Shown here in pieces: positions 35,509 to 47,643 of a stretch of DNA of 64,000 nucleotides. Location: the NCBI GenBank assembly GCA_013399895.1, contig VXBA01002855.1, positions 310,001 to 374,000 of the forward strand. Direction: 5' to 3'. Source of the stretch: Serilophus lunatus (Eukaryota > Chordata > Aves > Passeriformes > Eurylaimidae). The first letter of the stretch is position 1. The number at the start of each line of letters is the position of its first letter. Position numbers and translations under genes: made by a program. The notes below the pieces were generated by a model. It was given only the letters and a program-made list of their open reading frames with translations. It had not been told where the DNA came from and made no database searches.

Positions 35509-38500
35509 CTTGTGGCCTAAGGGTTGCTTTGATCACATTTTTTGTTGTTTAACAGGCTCTCTTAATGTACTTACACATGGCACGTTTGCATAGAGCATGA
35601 AATCTGGATGTCACCGAAATCAAGCCCAGCCATACTCAGACTGCAGTAAGCCCATGATTTTTTTTTTTCCTTTTTAAAATTTTGAGTACATGCCTTTCCC
35701 CAACTGTAGGAAGACATAAGCATCCACTAACAAAGAATTCAGACCACAGGGACTAGTATATCCCTTCACTTACACATGGTTCCCAAAATACAATAATAAC
35801 ATGGTACTCCAAAGGCAAATCTCTATGAATGCAACTTCTCACTGTGTTTGTCTCTCACCCTCTTGATCAATTTGGCAGCAAGCTCTAGCTTCCCTGAGGA
35901 AAACAGTGATTGTGTTAGCTTTGACCTCCAGACAGTACTACTAGTCAGGGAAATCAGCCTGAAGGCATTTTAGAACAAACCAAAAATCTTGCTGTAATTC
36001 ACTTGCTAACATGCCAGATACTACAGCTATCCACGAAGAGTTGCTGAAGAGTGAGTACCTGAAAAATAAAAAGGAAAAAGACACCTTTGGAGTTTAGACT
36101 TCTACTTTATTTTTAGTACAAGACAACAAAAAGGACACGCAATGCTGGGAACATTTACGTCTGCATGCCTATATTCACAATCACACTGAATACCGAAAAG
36201 TAAGGCCTGCAGCCATCTAGAGACTTGGTTTAGACCAGAAGGAACAATTACATCTGATATCCTGAAAAACTTATGACATAATTTAATTCAGCCCTTCCTA
36301 TCATGAAGTCCAATAATTTGTGGTCAACCAAAGTCTAAATCTTCGGAAAAAACCCCAACTCATCAGCTTGATTTAGAAGTACTGAAATAAGCTAATTTAC
36401 ATCACCGTGGAATGCTTACTGAGTCTATTATAAGCCACTCAATCTAGTTGTGCTTGTCTGTTCAAGGTCACCGTAACCTCAAGTACCTTCTGAATAGCGC
36501 AGGCACTCACACACTGCAATCATATCAGCTGTTAATGTTTTCTTTGATAAAACAAGCTCCTTTAGCCTACCACTATAAAAACCTTGATTCATTTGGTAGC
36601 TTTTCTCCAACTCCTTTTCAGATTTTCAATGTGCCATTGAAACACAAGTACTCCAAGTTAGAGCAACATGCTCAAATATACTTTCTCTTTAGCTGCTTAA
36701 TTAGATCCTTTCTGTTTTAACAAGAAGTGCATTCATCATCTTGCCTCAGCATTGACTTGGGAAGCACAGCCCTAAATCTTTATTGATGTGCTCATTCATC
36801 CATCCCGTGTGCCACCAACACATATCCTTCTCTATCTTACGATGCTTTCTGACTCCACCTGGGAGAAGGCTAGAATAGCACCACGGTGGGAATCTTACTC
36901 TGATGTTGTAGCAGAGACTGCTTTCAGTCAGGTTTGCACTTAGGCAATCTGATTTGCAAAATATAGTTGGACCGAGCCCAGGAGGACAGTGATGAATCTC
37001 AGCCTTCTGAATAGAACTTTCTTTCTCCTAAACTAGTCCAAAATCATGGTTTACACAAATATAAGCAAAATGAACAACTGAAGCAAAATCAGGGATTTTC
37101 CTACCTTTTGTTTTTCTGTCCTCCTGTCTTTGCACTATTCCAGCATAAATCATGTAACTCTTGATATTAAAAATCAAAATCAAAATCTAGTAGATCACTC
37201 TAAACTCTTCCTACCTCTCTCTTCTCTCCATATAATATCTCTGATTAAACACAGAGATCAAAAGATAATTGAGAAAACACCATTTAATTATTGTTTACTC
37301 TTATTTTTCACTGCTGGGAATATTTCCTCTGCTCTTCCTTCCCTTCACCTTTGTATGTATTTATTGCATGTTAAAAACAATTCCTGGGTTAGAAAACCAT
37401 AATTAAATAGTCTTACAAAGAGTGTTCTGAAAATTAAATACCACTAATGTCTGGTGGGTTAGAAATGTTTGTGTAAAAGATGATAAAAATTTAATATTTA
37501 ATTTTATAGAAATACTTGACCCTAAGCAGGAATTGATAAGACATCACAAAAAAAAAAGTAAAAAAAATCTGAATCTAGTCTCTGCTTCTTCTGCAGCTTA
37601 TTCTCAAGTGAGGATATAAAAACATTAAAGGAGTGAGATTGTTATGAGAACACCAATAATACATTTAACCCTTATGGTAAAAATGGTCAAATTTTCTGCT
37701 CCAGACAAGACTGGAGACTTTTCAGGGTGAAATAAAGAAACAGAAAGCTGCTGAGAATATTTTGAGATGAAAGAGTTCCCGACCAAACAAATGGAGAACA
37801 AGGCTCAATGCTTTTCCTTATACTAAATGTAACCAGCTTTAAGTATTTGGCAGCTTCTTTTTTTAATCCATTCAGATTGCTCCTCTACCATAGTGCAATA
37901 CCTTGTACCTGTAAAATGAAGTTTTAGGATCATGGCAGACTAAACCTGAGAAAAAGAATGAAGTGCAAACAGAACACTTAAGCTAATAGTCAAGGAATAT
38001 GACAATTTACTTTCCCCCATGGCTAAAATGGCTCACAAGTTTAACAAGAGTCATTTCACCTGAACCTTATTTTGTTAATTTGTAAAATGGAGATAAAAAT
38101 AATTGCAACTTCATAAAAAAGGTAACAGGTCTAAATAACATGTTATAACTCTTCAAAATGACCTGATAAAAGCTGCTATGTATCTGCTATTTATTATGAA
38201 AGCTGCTGTTATTCAGAGAACTCAGCTGTGTTCAGCTAAATATCCTGCAAAAAAAGAAAATACCCAACATTCTAGTTTGAGACTTGCTGAAAAGTAAACC
38301 AATAACATACTCTGAGAGCAAAACTATTCTTGTTACACTTCCTTTTACCCACCGATGGTAAAATACTATAAATAAGTAAAATAATAAGAAAAATTACCTT
38401 TCAGCAGAATCATGCAAAAGATTCAAGCCTAGGAGTTTGTAGTCAGAAAAGGAGCTTAGATAGCACATGGGATAAATAAGATTCCTGATTTTTGCTTTCA

Positions 38501-38987
38501 CCTTTGACGTGGTCCTTAGATATGACTCTTTTCATCTTAAGAGTCTGCTCTAAGTTTTGAGTTTTCTTGCTCTCAGGCTGTTCCAGAACACCAAAACACA
38601 AAGTTGAATGGTATCACATTCAAAAGACTTGCATTTCCCCTACAGTTCTGAACCATGCAAGGAGAGGTCAGGGACAAATTCAGGGTTTTTAATTAATTCT
38701 GTTAACAGGAGAGAATAAAGACATAACAAACCTAGTCTTCTGAAATCAATTAATATCACTACTTTTCACACACTAAAAAGAAATATCTAAAAAGAGGATC
38801 AATTTTATATCTATATATAGATTTTAATATGAATGCATAGATGGCTGAATGTGAGAAGCAAATCGGAACTGAGAATTGCATAAGTATGTTGACAGCTGTC
38901 TTCTGCTTTTCATGGTATCTAAGGAATAAGATCTTCTTCACTAAAAAATCAGTAGTGATGTTTCTGATTTTGTTTTCTTTTTTCCCT

Positions 38988-39053
38988 CCCCCCTTTTTTT
39001 TAGTTGGTTAGTTGAGGTTTTTAGTTTTGGTTTGGTTTTTAGTGGTTTTTTTA
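38988..39053. repeat. T-rich / GTTT low-complexity tract
   Basis: Pyrimidine run followed by repeated TTAGTTGG, TTTAGTTTTGG and TTTTTAGTGG units. Confidence 0.8.
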
Positions 39054-42000
39054 GTAATACCACATACTACAAAAACCTTCAAAATGTTTTTAATTAAAAA
39101 GCAGTGTATCTAGATACAAATCTTTAAAGGATTCTTCTAATTAAGTTCTGTTAAGATCTGCTCTGAAAATTAATGTTGGTTTGGAGGGTTTTTTGTTTAG
39201 TGATAGTTTTTTCTATAAATCTAAGTACATGGATACAAAGCCAGGTAAAAACCTGTCTCATCTAAAAAATATATAAGCAAGAAATGTGGCATTTTTCCCC
39301 TAGTGTTAACTTGGGGAAGCAGCTGAAGTTTGTGGTGAAACCAGTCAGATTGAAAGGGAAGGCTGGTCTGGAAGGCACAGATCTTCAAGTCAGCCTTGCT
39401 CTGTCACTTGAAATGAGCTGGTTGATACCTCAAACTTGTGTATTGTTGGTTTTCAGGTATGCAAAAGACAGACAAGTTTCATGCTATGAATTTAAATTGC
39501 TGTACAGTACCGTTAGATTGTCATAAAATTGGCTGTAACTACATTAAAAGATCACTAGGTATGCTCATATTCAGAAAGAATGAGTATGACAAAAATTGAA
39601 TTTTAGGTATTTTTATAATTTATTAATCAGAATCAGAAATCTTTGTAAGCTGAGGGGTGCAACATATTTCTTGTCTTAAACTACAATTCCGTGACTACTT
39701 GCTGTTATGGGAGATGTTTTCATCACAGTCTATTTGCAGAACGCCCTTCAGTTGCCTACTGCCTAAAACAGTTATGGTTAATAACCCTCTTCCTTAAACA
39801 GTTTCCTTGTGTCAGGACCATACTACTAAAGAGAAAAAAGCAATTCAATGAAGATAAATCTTCGTTGAAAGCTTCTGAGCTTTCCTGTGCTGACTAGTAA
39901 AAGAAATAAATACTGCTGAAATTTTGGAAAGACTAACTCCAAGCTTTCTGTAAAGACAGAGATAAAACACGTCGCCAAGGAACAGATTTTCTGGAGGACT
40001 CAGCAAATGGTAGGATTTGTACACAGAAACTGTATTTCTTTAAAGAGTTAGGTTGATGACCTAATTACTTTTACATGCAATAATGGATGAATTGCAATAA
40101 TTTAGGAACCATTTTTCAAAATCCAGACTGTGGATGCCAGATACTGTCAAGTGTTAGGGAAAGGTTACTGTATCTGATGACTTCTATTCCTCACCAGTGC
40201 ATGCCACGGCGCTTATTCCTGAGAGACAGGGTTTTCCATTTGTCTGCTGATCTGGCAACTGAGAGAAGGAACCCATCTATTCTTCTTTGAGCAAATACAA
40301 AGGCAACAGGAAACTTTAAAAAATAATTAACGTTTGAAGAGATTCTCCCTTAAAGCCTGACTGTATTATTTTAATAAACACTCTTCCCCATAATAATATG
40401 TATGAAAGACTAGAAACAAGGCAGAAAAGTGCTTATTTAGGCTCACTAATTTAAAAGAGATGCTCTTTGAGAGATTCTTGACAGGAAATAGGGAACCTGC
40501 ATCTTTCTGTTAAAATACCAGAAATCAATAAAGCTGTCAAAGATCAATTGAGAACTCTCCACTTTTGGAAGATTTTTCCCCCTATATCTAACTCACTATG
40601 TCTTACCACATGTTTTCTTCAAGCTCAATGGTCTTTGAAAATTTCAGAAGATGACTCATTTTTCAAGGTTTCACAGGCTGGGAAGAATTTTTCCAAAAAC
40701 AACTACTACAGCTGAGTTCTCACAGAAAGACAAAGAGGGATTCCTGACTTCGTAAAAAAAGGCAAAGGATACAAAGAAAAGGGACTACAGAAAATTTAAA
40801 AGACAACATGAAGACTAAAGGGCTCTGCTGCCAGGTACTGGAAAAGGAGAAAGCAGAGACTAGTCACAGAAGAGAGGTCTGTACTGACACAATTTGGGCT
40901 TTATTATGTGGTTCTTGAACTTCTGCTTTCCTCACTCATGAGGGAAAATATCAATTATTTCCTTTTATTCCCTTAATAAAAGTTAATAGGCTGACTCCTT
41001 ATGTTGTCATTTGGATGATTCTGGCTATGGCTTGGAAAACATAGGCTATTATATCCATAACAAATAAAAGTAAAATATGAATGCTTTTAACATTTGAAAC
41101 AGGAATAAAAGGCAAACCTGAAGTGCCTTTTATGCCTGTATGGCTATAAAAAAGAGAGTAAGTGTAAGAAAAAACAACTTGTCATTTCTTGATTAAATAA
41201 ACCCAGCCAAGAAAGATCCTCAAGCAAAATACCCAACTACCCTGCAAAACATCTCTCCTAAGTCAACTGCTCAAATTTCCTTACTGAGCTGCTAATGAGT
41301 GTAAAGTATGACTCTTACAAAACGTCACCTGCTCTCTGGAGTCAGATGGAGAGGAGCAGAACAGGTCACTTCAGTACAGCACTCCATAAAAAGAGAAAAC
41401 AGGAAATCAAAGCACAGGGACAGGCTACTTAGATAAAAGAGGACCATAGATAACAGGTTGGCAACATCCTGTTGGCTGCATTTGTAATCTGTTCCTGCCA
41501 TGTACAATCCTGTGCTCCAGAGCATACTTTGGCACTGTAGCAGGGTGTTAAGTAGCTGAATTCAGACCCTGCTAAGGAAAGAGAAAGCTCCTAAGCCAGT
41601 GTCCTGCCAAAGGCAGAAGAGGCACTTGGCACAGAGGGGCGAGTGAAGCCAGCAATACAAGTGCCCTGTGCTCTTATCTGCTGAACTCAGCTCCTGCCTT
41701 GCCTGATTATTGGCCCCTTCAAATAAGAACTAGATAGATAACAAATAAAAATGTGGATCATAATTGAAAATGGAGAAGAGAAAATGCAAAATTAGTCCTT
41801 CCCAGTAGTTGTCTTGGGGACAGGCCAGGGATACTTAGTCCACGCAGGGCTAATGCTGGAGAAGAGTCAGAAATTTCTGACTAAGTTACTAGTCAGCTCC
41901 TCTTCCCTTCCTGAAGCCCATTCCAGCTGGCTCACCTTCACTGGCAGATGTAAAATATTTCTTTGCAAGGGGACTGAGAGAACTCTAATATAAAGAATCA

Positions 42001-44629
42001 GCATAAACCTACTTGAAGAGAAATAGATATTGAAGCAGTAACTAGGCCACATTAACCCCTGTGTCCTCTATAACATGAAGGTATGAATTAGCATTTAGAA
42101 ACCAATCCTAGTCTTGTTAGACGGAAAATGTTTCACTAATGTGAAAGCTACAAGAGATGCTCTAATCTTTGATTACCCCTGAGGCCATAACAAACTCAGA
42201 AGGAAGCATATGAATTGCTGATTATTTTCCATGATGATAGAATCTGAGAAGTTGCTGATAATGCTTTTGTGCAGACTGACAGGTCCCTGGCTTTACCACT
42301 TCAGCTAAATATGAGTCATGTAGTGCTGCTCTAATTTCAGAGCAAGGTGTAGTATGTCAGAGTTTTGAGATTTTGTTTTTTGTAGAGTATTAAATCTTCA
42401 CAGGTAGACACAGCCTGTCATCATGAAGCTTGCCTTGCAAGATAAATCCTGGCTTTCAGCCACTTTAGCATATGCATCATGATGACCTCCCATGAAGCAT
42501 CCTTTCTTGGTCCAGTACACAAGATGGATGACAGGAGACAAAGAATCAGGGAGGTGTAAAGAGAAGACAGAAGGGTACAGAAGGTAAAGCCGTAGAGTGA
42601 AAGCCAGCAAGAGTAAAATTCAAGATTACGTTAAAATAAAAACACAATAGGGACCACAGTAATCTTAATTTTGATTTGCAGTGATTATCTACTTGATTTA
42701 CAGATTTTTAAATGTAATCAATATGTAAGGTGTTACCTGTTAAGGAATCCTTAGAGTCATTTTAGTATGCTGAAAACCAACTCTGCTTAAACAATACTCT
42801 TTGGGACGCATCCATTCCAAACTGCAGGTACCAATTTGGGAAGTTCCTATAATGATGTCTCCCATTCTTTTATTAACAAGAACATTTGAAGTAGTAATTG
42901 CTGATAATTTGATTCAAGCTCTGTGTTTCAGACAGAGGGTTATGAGTAACTGAGCAAGAGCATTTAGAACTTGATGCCAGGACAAATATGCTATCACCTT
43001 TGGATCCACTGCTGCAGCATTTCTGAGAGAGGGCTTGTCCTTCCATGCAGCAATTCAGGTTCAGGCTCTGACAATCTGATCATGCCTGTCCTGTTCTGAC
43101 AAGAAGATTTGCTGCTGCTGTGAAAATACCAGGAAAGACAGCATCTATTCTGCAATACTTCATTCTGCCCTTAGAAGATAAGATTCCTTTCTGGCTGACC
43201 TGTTGAAACTTTATTGCCCTTACTAAGAAATAAAGATATATGTCCAAGAAGTTAGTGCAATCATTTCCCAATTATTTTTTTCTATATAATTAAAAAATCC
43301 CAATGAACAAAGACAAATTTAATTGGGGCATGAAATGACAATTACTATACATACATCCAGAGCATATTTAGAACTATTAAATGTTTTTAAGATAAGCAGA
43401 AGGAAGACAGTTTAAATTAAATCAAACAATTCCATCAAGAAAACAAAATATAATTGGGATAGGCATTTCTTTCACAAAATCAGGGTCTGTTCAGTCCTTC
43501 AGTTGAAAGTACCCCAAGAGGAGAAATGCAAGCAACCAGAGCTATTTCACAAACAACATGGGAATGCTGATGTTTTTTCTGGAGCAGACGGTTTCAGAAT
43601 TGAAAATTGTCAAAGTTAACTATATAAGAAAGGGTTTATCCCAGATTTTAAATATATCTTCATAAACAAGAGTTCTTCGGGGAAATAATGTAGGGGGTGT
43701 TCTTTTAAAGATGTTTATAGGTAATACATTTTACCTTGTTTTTTCTGCCCTGGTAGTTACTGTATTAAGCTCCCGTGCAGAAACTTCTTTTTTTCAGACA
43801 ACTGATACTAAGAAATCACCTCCTGTCAAGGTTTAGAAAAACGTTTCTGTATCTGACTGCCATTGAAAAAGAACTGGTGGATCCAAAAAAGTTTTCTCTT
43901 CAGACCCAGCTTGTTTTCGCCACCTTCAGAGAACACAGCCAAGCATGAACAGAACCCTGGCAGGGTCTCATCAGCCCTCCTGAAGGCAAAGAGATGAAGG
44001 CCTGCACACTATAGGTTTCACTGTCTACAGTCCTTGACAAATCCTCCTCTGAATAAAGTGTATAGATTTCTTGATAATAAGGCAAATGATGCATTTTTTT
44101 GGCTCTTCTAGTATTCACTTCCTGCACCATATGAAAGATTGCGGCACTTTGGCTGACATACATATTATGGGGCAACTGGATTTAGCTTCTATAACTCAAA
44201 ACTTTCTTCTGGAAAAATGGTTTTTAAACACTTTTACATACCTCTGCCACCACTTCAGAGTGAAGAAGAAAAAAAAATATATCTACACAAACCTAGAAAT
44301 ATACATTTGCAAAGGTTTTGCTAAGTTAGAAAGGAAGCACATGACAACTGGCATTCACTGTGTCTATCAGTAGACAATCATGAATGATTTAGTTTTCCAA
44401 TGAGCTTTGAAGTCCATTGTGAAAGACTCTTAGGGAAAATCAATACCTACAAGATAAATGGCAAAGTCTATGAATGAGAAATAGAGAAGTACTGAAACAC
44501 TGTTCCTTGAAATAGAGTTTAAACATGCAGTGTCTGTGGTGGATAGCAGCACAATTTTATACAATTATCAAGAATTCCAAGGGAGGAAGTAGACACCGAG
44601 TTGACAATATCTGCCAATTACTCCAGGTC

Positions 44630-44644
44630 TTTTTTTTTTTTTTT
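44630..44644. repeat. Poly-T tract
   Basis: About 15 T in a row. Confidence 0.9.
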
Positions 44645-46259
44645 AAATAAAACCCATAGAAGTTTGTAGAGAAATGACAAATGTGAAGAATAAACACTAC
44701 AGGAATTAGGCAAATTAAATGCAACCCAGATAAATATAAACTAGGCAAAATCAGCATAAATATCCAGATTAATCTGTCTCTAGAGACTACCATGAGTCAG
44801 AAATTCAGTAATACCATCAGTAAGCAAATAATATTGGTTGACTCTAAAACTACAGCATCACTAAAGAAAAGCTTCTCTTGAGTCTTACTGAGCAGTTCTG
44901 TGAAAAAGCTCACCTATAAAACCTGTACAACTGAAAAGCAGACAAATCAGAAACAAAATTCCTGTGTGTACTAGAAAGAGGATGGAAAATTAATATCAAC
45001 TGCATCATGTCTAGAAGATGCGAATGGCACAGTTCTTTCTTAATGTTGTATTGAGTTTTGGGCCTGTATTTTAAACAAAACTGGATTCTTTTTAATCTTT
45101 TATCTCTTTGTATACATGCACACTCCCACAAATTCTCATAATTGCACAATTTTCACATCCATGTTTTGCAATCAATAAGTAAAATTTACTACTGTTTATA
45201 TGTGTTGGGCTGCTGACATGTGAAAAAAGCTGGCTGAGGTGTTACCTCGTCATCACCACTGCGTGCTGTAGCACAAGGCCTGTCAGCAAGGTGCAGTTGC
45301 AAGTCATGAAGAAAAAAAAAAAAAGCCCTTTCTATTTTAATCTCAGACAGAAGGTTAGTTTGTGAAAGGAAACACTTGGCAGTGGTTCAGCTGATAACTG
45401 TGTGGTGGTGATGACACTGCTTCCCTTTCCACCCCCTGCAACTACTGTGACAAGCATGATGCTCTGCAGTTCAGTTCATGTACGAACAGACGACTTGCTG
45501 ACTTGGCAGAGATGATTCAGAGAAGTTTTCTTCCTGTTGTGATTAGTTTAAACATTTAACGTAATAATAAAGTGTGAATGCAAAAAAAAAGCATTTTGTT
45601 AATGGCATTTTATCAGCGGCTAAAAAAGCAAGAACTACTGAAGAGACTATTTTGGTATTGCTGCTCTGATAAATGAAGAACTACAGAAGCATTATTTTGG
45701 CATTATTTTTTAATTTTAAAAAACAAGATGTTTTACCATAAAACAAAAATGTCAGGTTCCTATTTTCCACAGTGTCTGGCTGTAACACTTTAGAGTTGTA
45801 GTTGTACAGAATTAACAATAACCTCCAGTTGCTTTACTGGCTGTATTAGACTTAGCATGATTCACATCTGTGGACGACTTAGGTCTTACCTGTCATACCT
45901 CTTTCCAATAGTGCTTGGCTCTTCCTTTTTTACAGCATGTGGAAATACACATATCCAGACAAATGGTCAAAATTATTCTAATGCTTCTCATATCTCCATC
46001 ATGGGGTGGTTTTTTTCAATGTGCAAACACCACTTAAAACAGACCAAATTAAAAAACAGTCAGCCCCATTCAAAGTGAGAAGGCTGGATACCACTCCAAA
46101 TCTTTTGTGCAAGGGAAATGCAAACACCGTGGCACAGACAAAAAAGGTTCCCTAGAACTGTGCCAGTGATGCACTGTTTTAAGGCAGCTTTAACAGTGGA
46201 CATGAGAACCAGAATGGAAAGCATACACTGAAACTAAATGTGGAAACACCTATACTTAC

Positions 46260-46390
46260 TGTGTTAAAATTTGGGAAGAATCCAACAGCAGAACTGCTGT
46301 CCACAGGGAAGGACATGAAAGGTTTGATATCCAGGGAAGGCTGCATCATCAAGGTAGGTGTGCGCACAAGGGTAGGAAGTGTAGTAGTGC
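46260..46390 (-). CDS. ZNF385B: ZNF385B internal coding exon A (linker before the MDPVQ segment)
   Basis: Internal coding exon of zinc finger protein 385B, a nuclear protein with U1-like C2H2 fingers that has been reported to associate with p53 and influence apoptosis (known from the family, not visible here). On the minus strand the exon is 131 nt: two bases completing a split codon, then 43 codons. It contains the signatures TLVRTPTLMMQPSLDIKPF and SFPVDSSSAVG and ends PNFNT, nearly identical to what I recall of the mammalian protein; a Phe replaces Leu in GFFPNF. The acceptor is TTGGCAG at 46391-46397 and the donor is GTAAGTATA at 46251-46259. It ends in phase 0 and joins directly to the ATG-initial exon B. 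The tandem Met codons in TLMMQ could serve as the start of a short isoform. ZNF385D is the closest alternative, but the equivalent residues there differ (PPLQPSLDIKPFLPFPLD as I recall it). Confidence 0.95.
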
Positions 46391-47264
46391 CTGCCAAGAG
46401 CAAACAAAACCAGGAATTCATAGTATTCTCCTTTCTGTCACACACAACAGTACAGCTGACAAAACTGCCAAGAAAAGATCACACAGGGAGGTGATATCGA
46501 GGCTCTGAAGGACTTAATATCATTAAAAGAAGTCTATTTACACACAGTACAGATGAGGCAGAGCACTTCCCTATAGCCAGGCACTGATGAGGAGACATAT
46601 GGCATATAAATCACAGTGGCAGGTAGAATAAATCCTTTCTACAGCTGAAAAATTCTTCTATGCCAGAAAGGCCAGGATGGCTGCCCATGAAAGTCAGATG
46701 CTTTTGCAATTCATGGTTGCCTACCAGATCAGCCAGTGCAGAAAATACATGTAAGCTGAAATCTAGAGGTTTGTTTCCAAAGAGTGAGCTTCATGTTATT
46801 TTTTTCCCCTCTTCTGACTATCAGGTGCTGCGCAAACACCATTTCATCTAATATTTAAAAATGCCTTTTTTGCAGTGCAAAGCAAATATTACAGAACAGC
46901 CAATAATTAAATAATCAGCTAGCATATAAAAGAACAAAACTCTTTACATGCAATGCAAACTAGCTTTTCTAAATCAGAGTCCAGTTATTTCTCTCCAAAC
47001 AAAAGCTTTCCAGAAATGTATATAGCGATATTCTTTCTGTATACACTTAGGAATCATTGCCCAGCAAGATCCTGAAGGAATTTGTGCCAAATATTCTGCT
47101 ACAGAATGGGGAGGCACACATGTCCAAACATTCGTTTTTAACTACCTATCTGCCCTATTCACACAAGTGGGCCTAGTGCACAGCTTCCAGATATGCCTGT
47201 GGAAGTATTTTTTTCCCAGAAATCATACAAAAGAGATTTTAAGTAAAACGACCTAAAAATACCC

Positions 47265-47332
47265 CAAACAAACCAACAAACAAAAACCCATAAACCAAAC
47301 AAATAAAACCAAAAGCACCACTCCAAAACATT
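47265..47332. repeat. (CAAA)-like low-complexity tract
   Basis: AAACAAACCAACAAACAAAA and related units, nearly free of G and T. Confidence 0.85.
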
Positions 47333-47618
47333 AAACCCATACTCAGTTTCTCCTTCTTGGTTTGAATAAATAATTCAACACTGACTGGAGCAGGCAGTGG
47401 AACACAAGTGTCTCACACCTCTGAAGGAGGGTGAGTCACCCTCTGCCTCTTGTTGCAATTTCTTCGTAATTACCTCCTTCTCCCACACTTGTGGTCAGCA
47501 GCTGGCAGCATAACAGGCCTCTTAGGAGTTTCCCTGGTCTCAAGCAAAGCTTACACAATACCTGAGCTGCTTCTCATGGAAATCATACGAGCTTTTTTAA
47601 GTCAGTCAGGAAAGAGAT

Positions 47619-47643
47619 GGGTGGGGAGGGAGAGGGGAAGGGG
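47619..47643 (+). other. G-quadruplex-type motif
   Basis: Five G runs of three or four separated by loops of one to three bases (GGG-T-GGGG-A-GGG-AGA-GGGG-AA-GGGG). It meets the usual intramolecular quadruplex pattern with very short loops. The G-rich strand is the template strand of ZNF385B, and the site is about 1.2 kb upstream of exon A. Confidence 0.85.

Larger units (their letters stand above)
28071..46259 (-). other. ZNF385B: ZNF385B intron between exons A and B
   Basis: Intron of about 18.2 kb bounded by the GTAAGTATA donor of exon A and the TTTTCCAG acceptor of exon B; the protein reads PNFNT then MDPVQ without a gap. Its downstream third (28.4-35.3 kb) is the repeat-dense part of the window, with a non-CR1 LINE remnant and four CR1 pieces, all on the plus strand. 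From 35.3 to 46.2 kb I see only AT-rich sequence, short low-complexity tracts and no recognisable gene or element. Confidence 0.9.

Noticed and set aside
38811..38830. Self-complementary ATCTATATATAGAT near 38.82 kb
   Set aside because: It is largely an alternating AT run, so symmetry is expected from low complexity.
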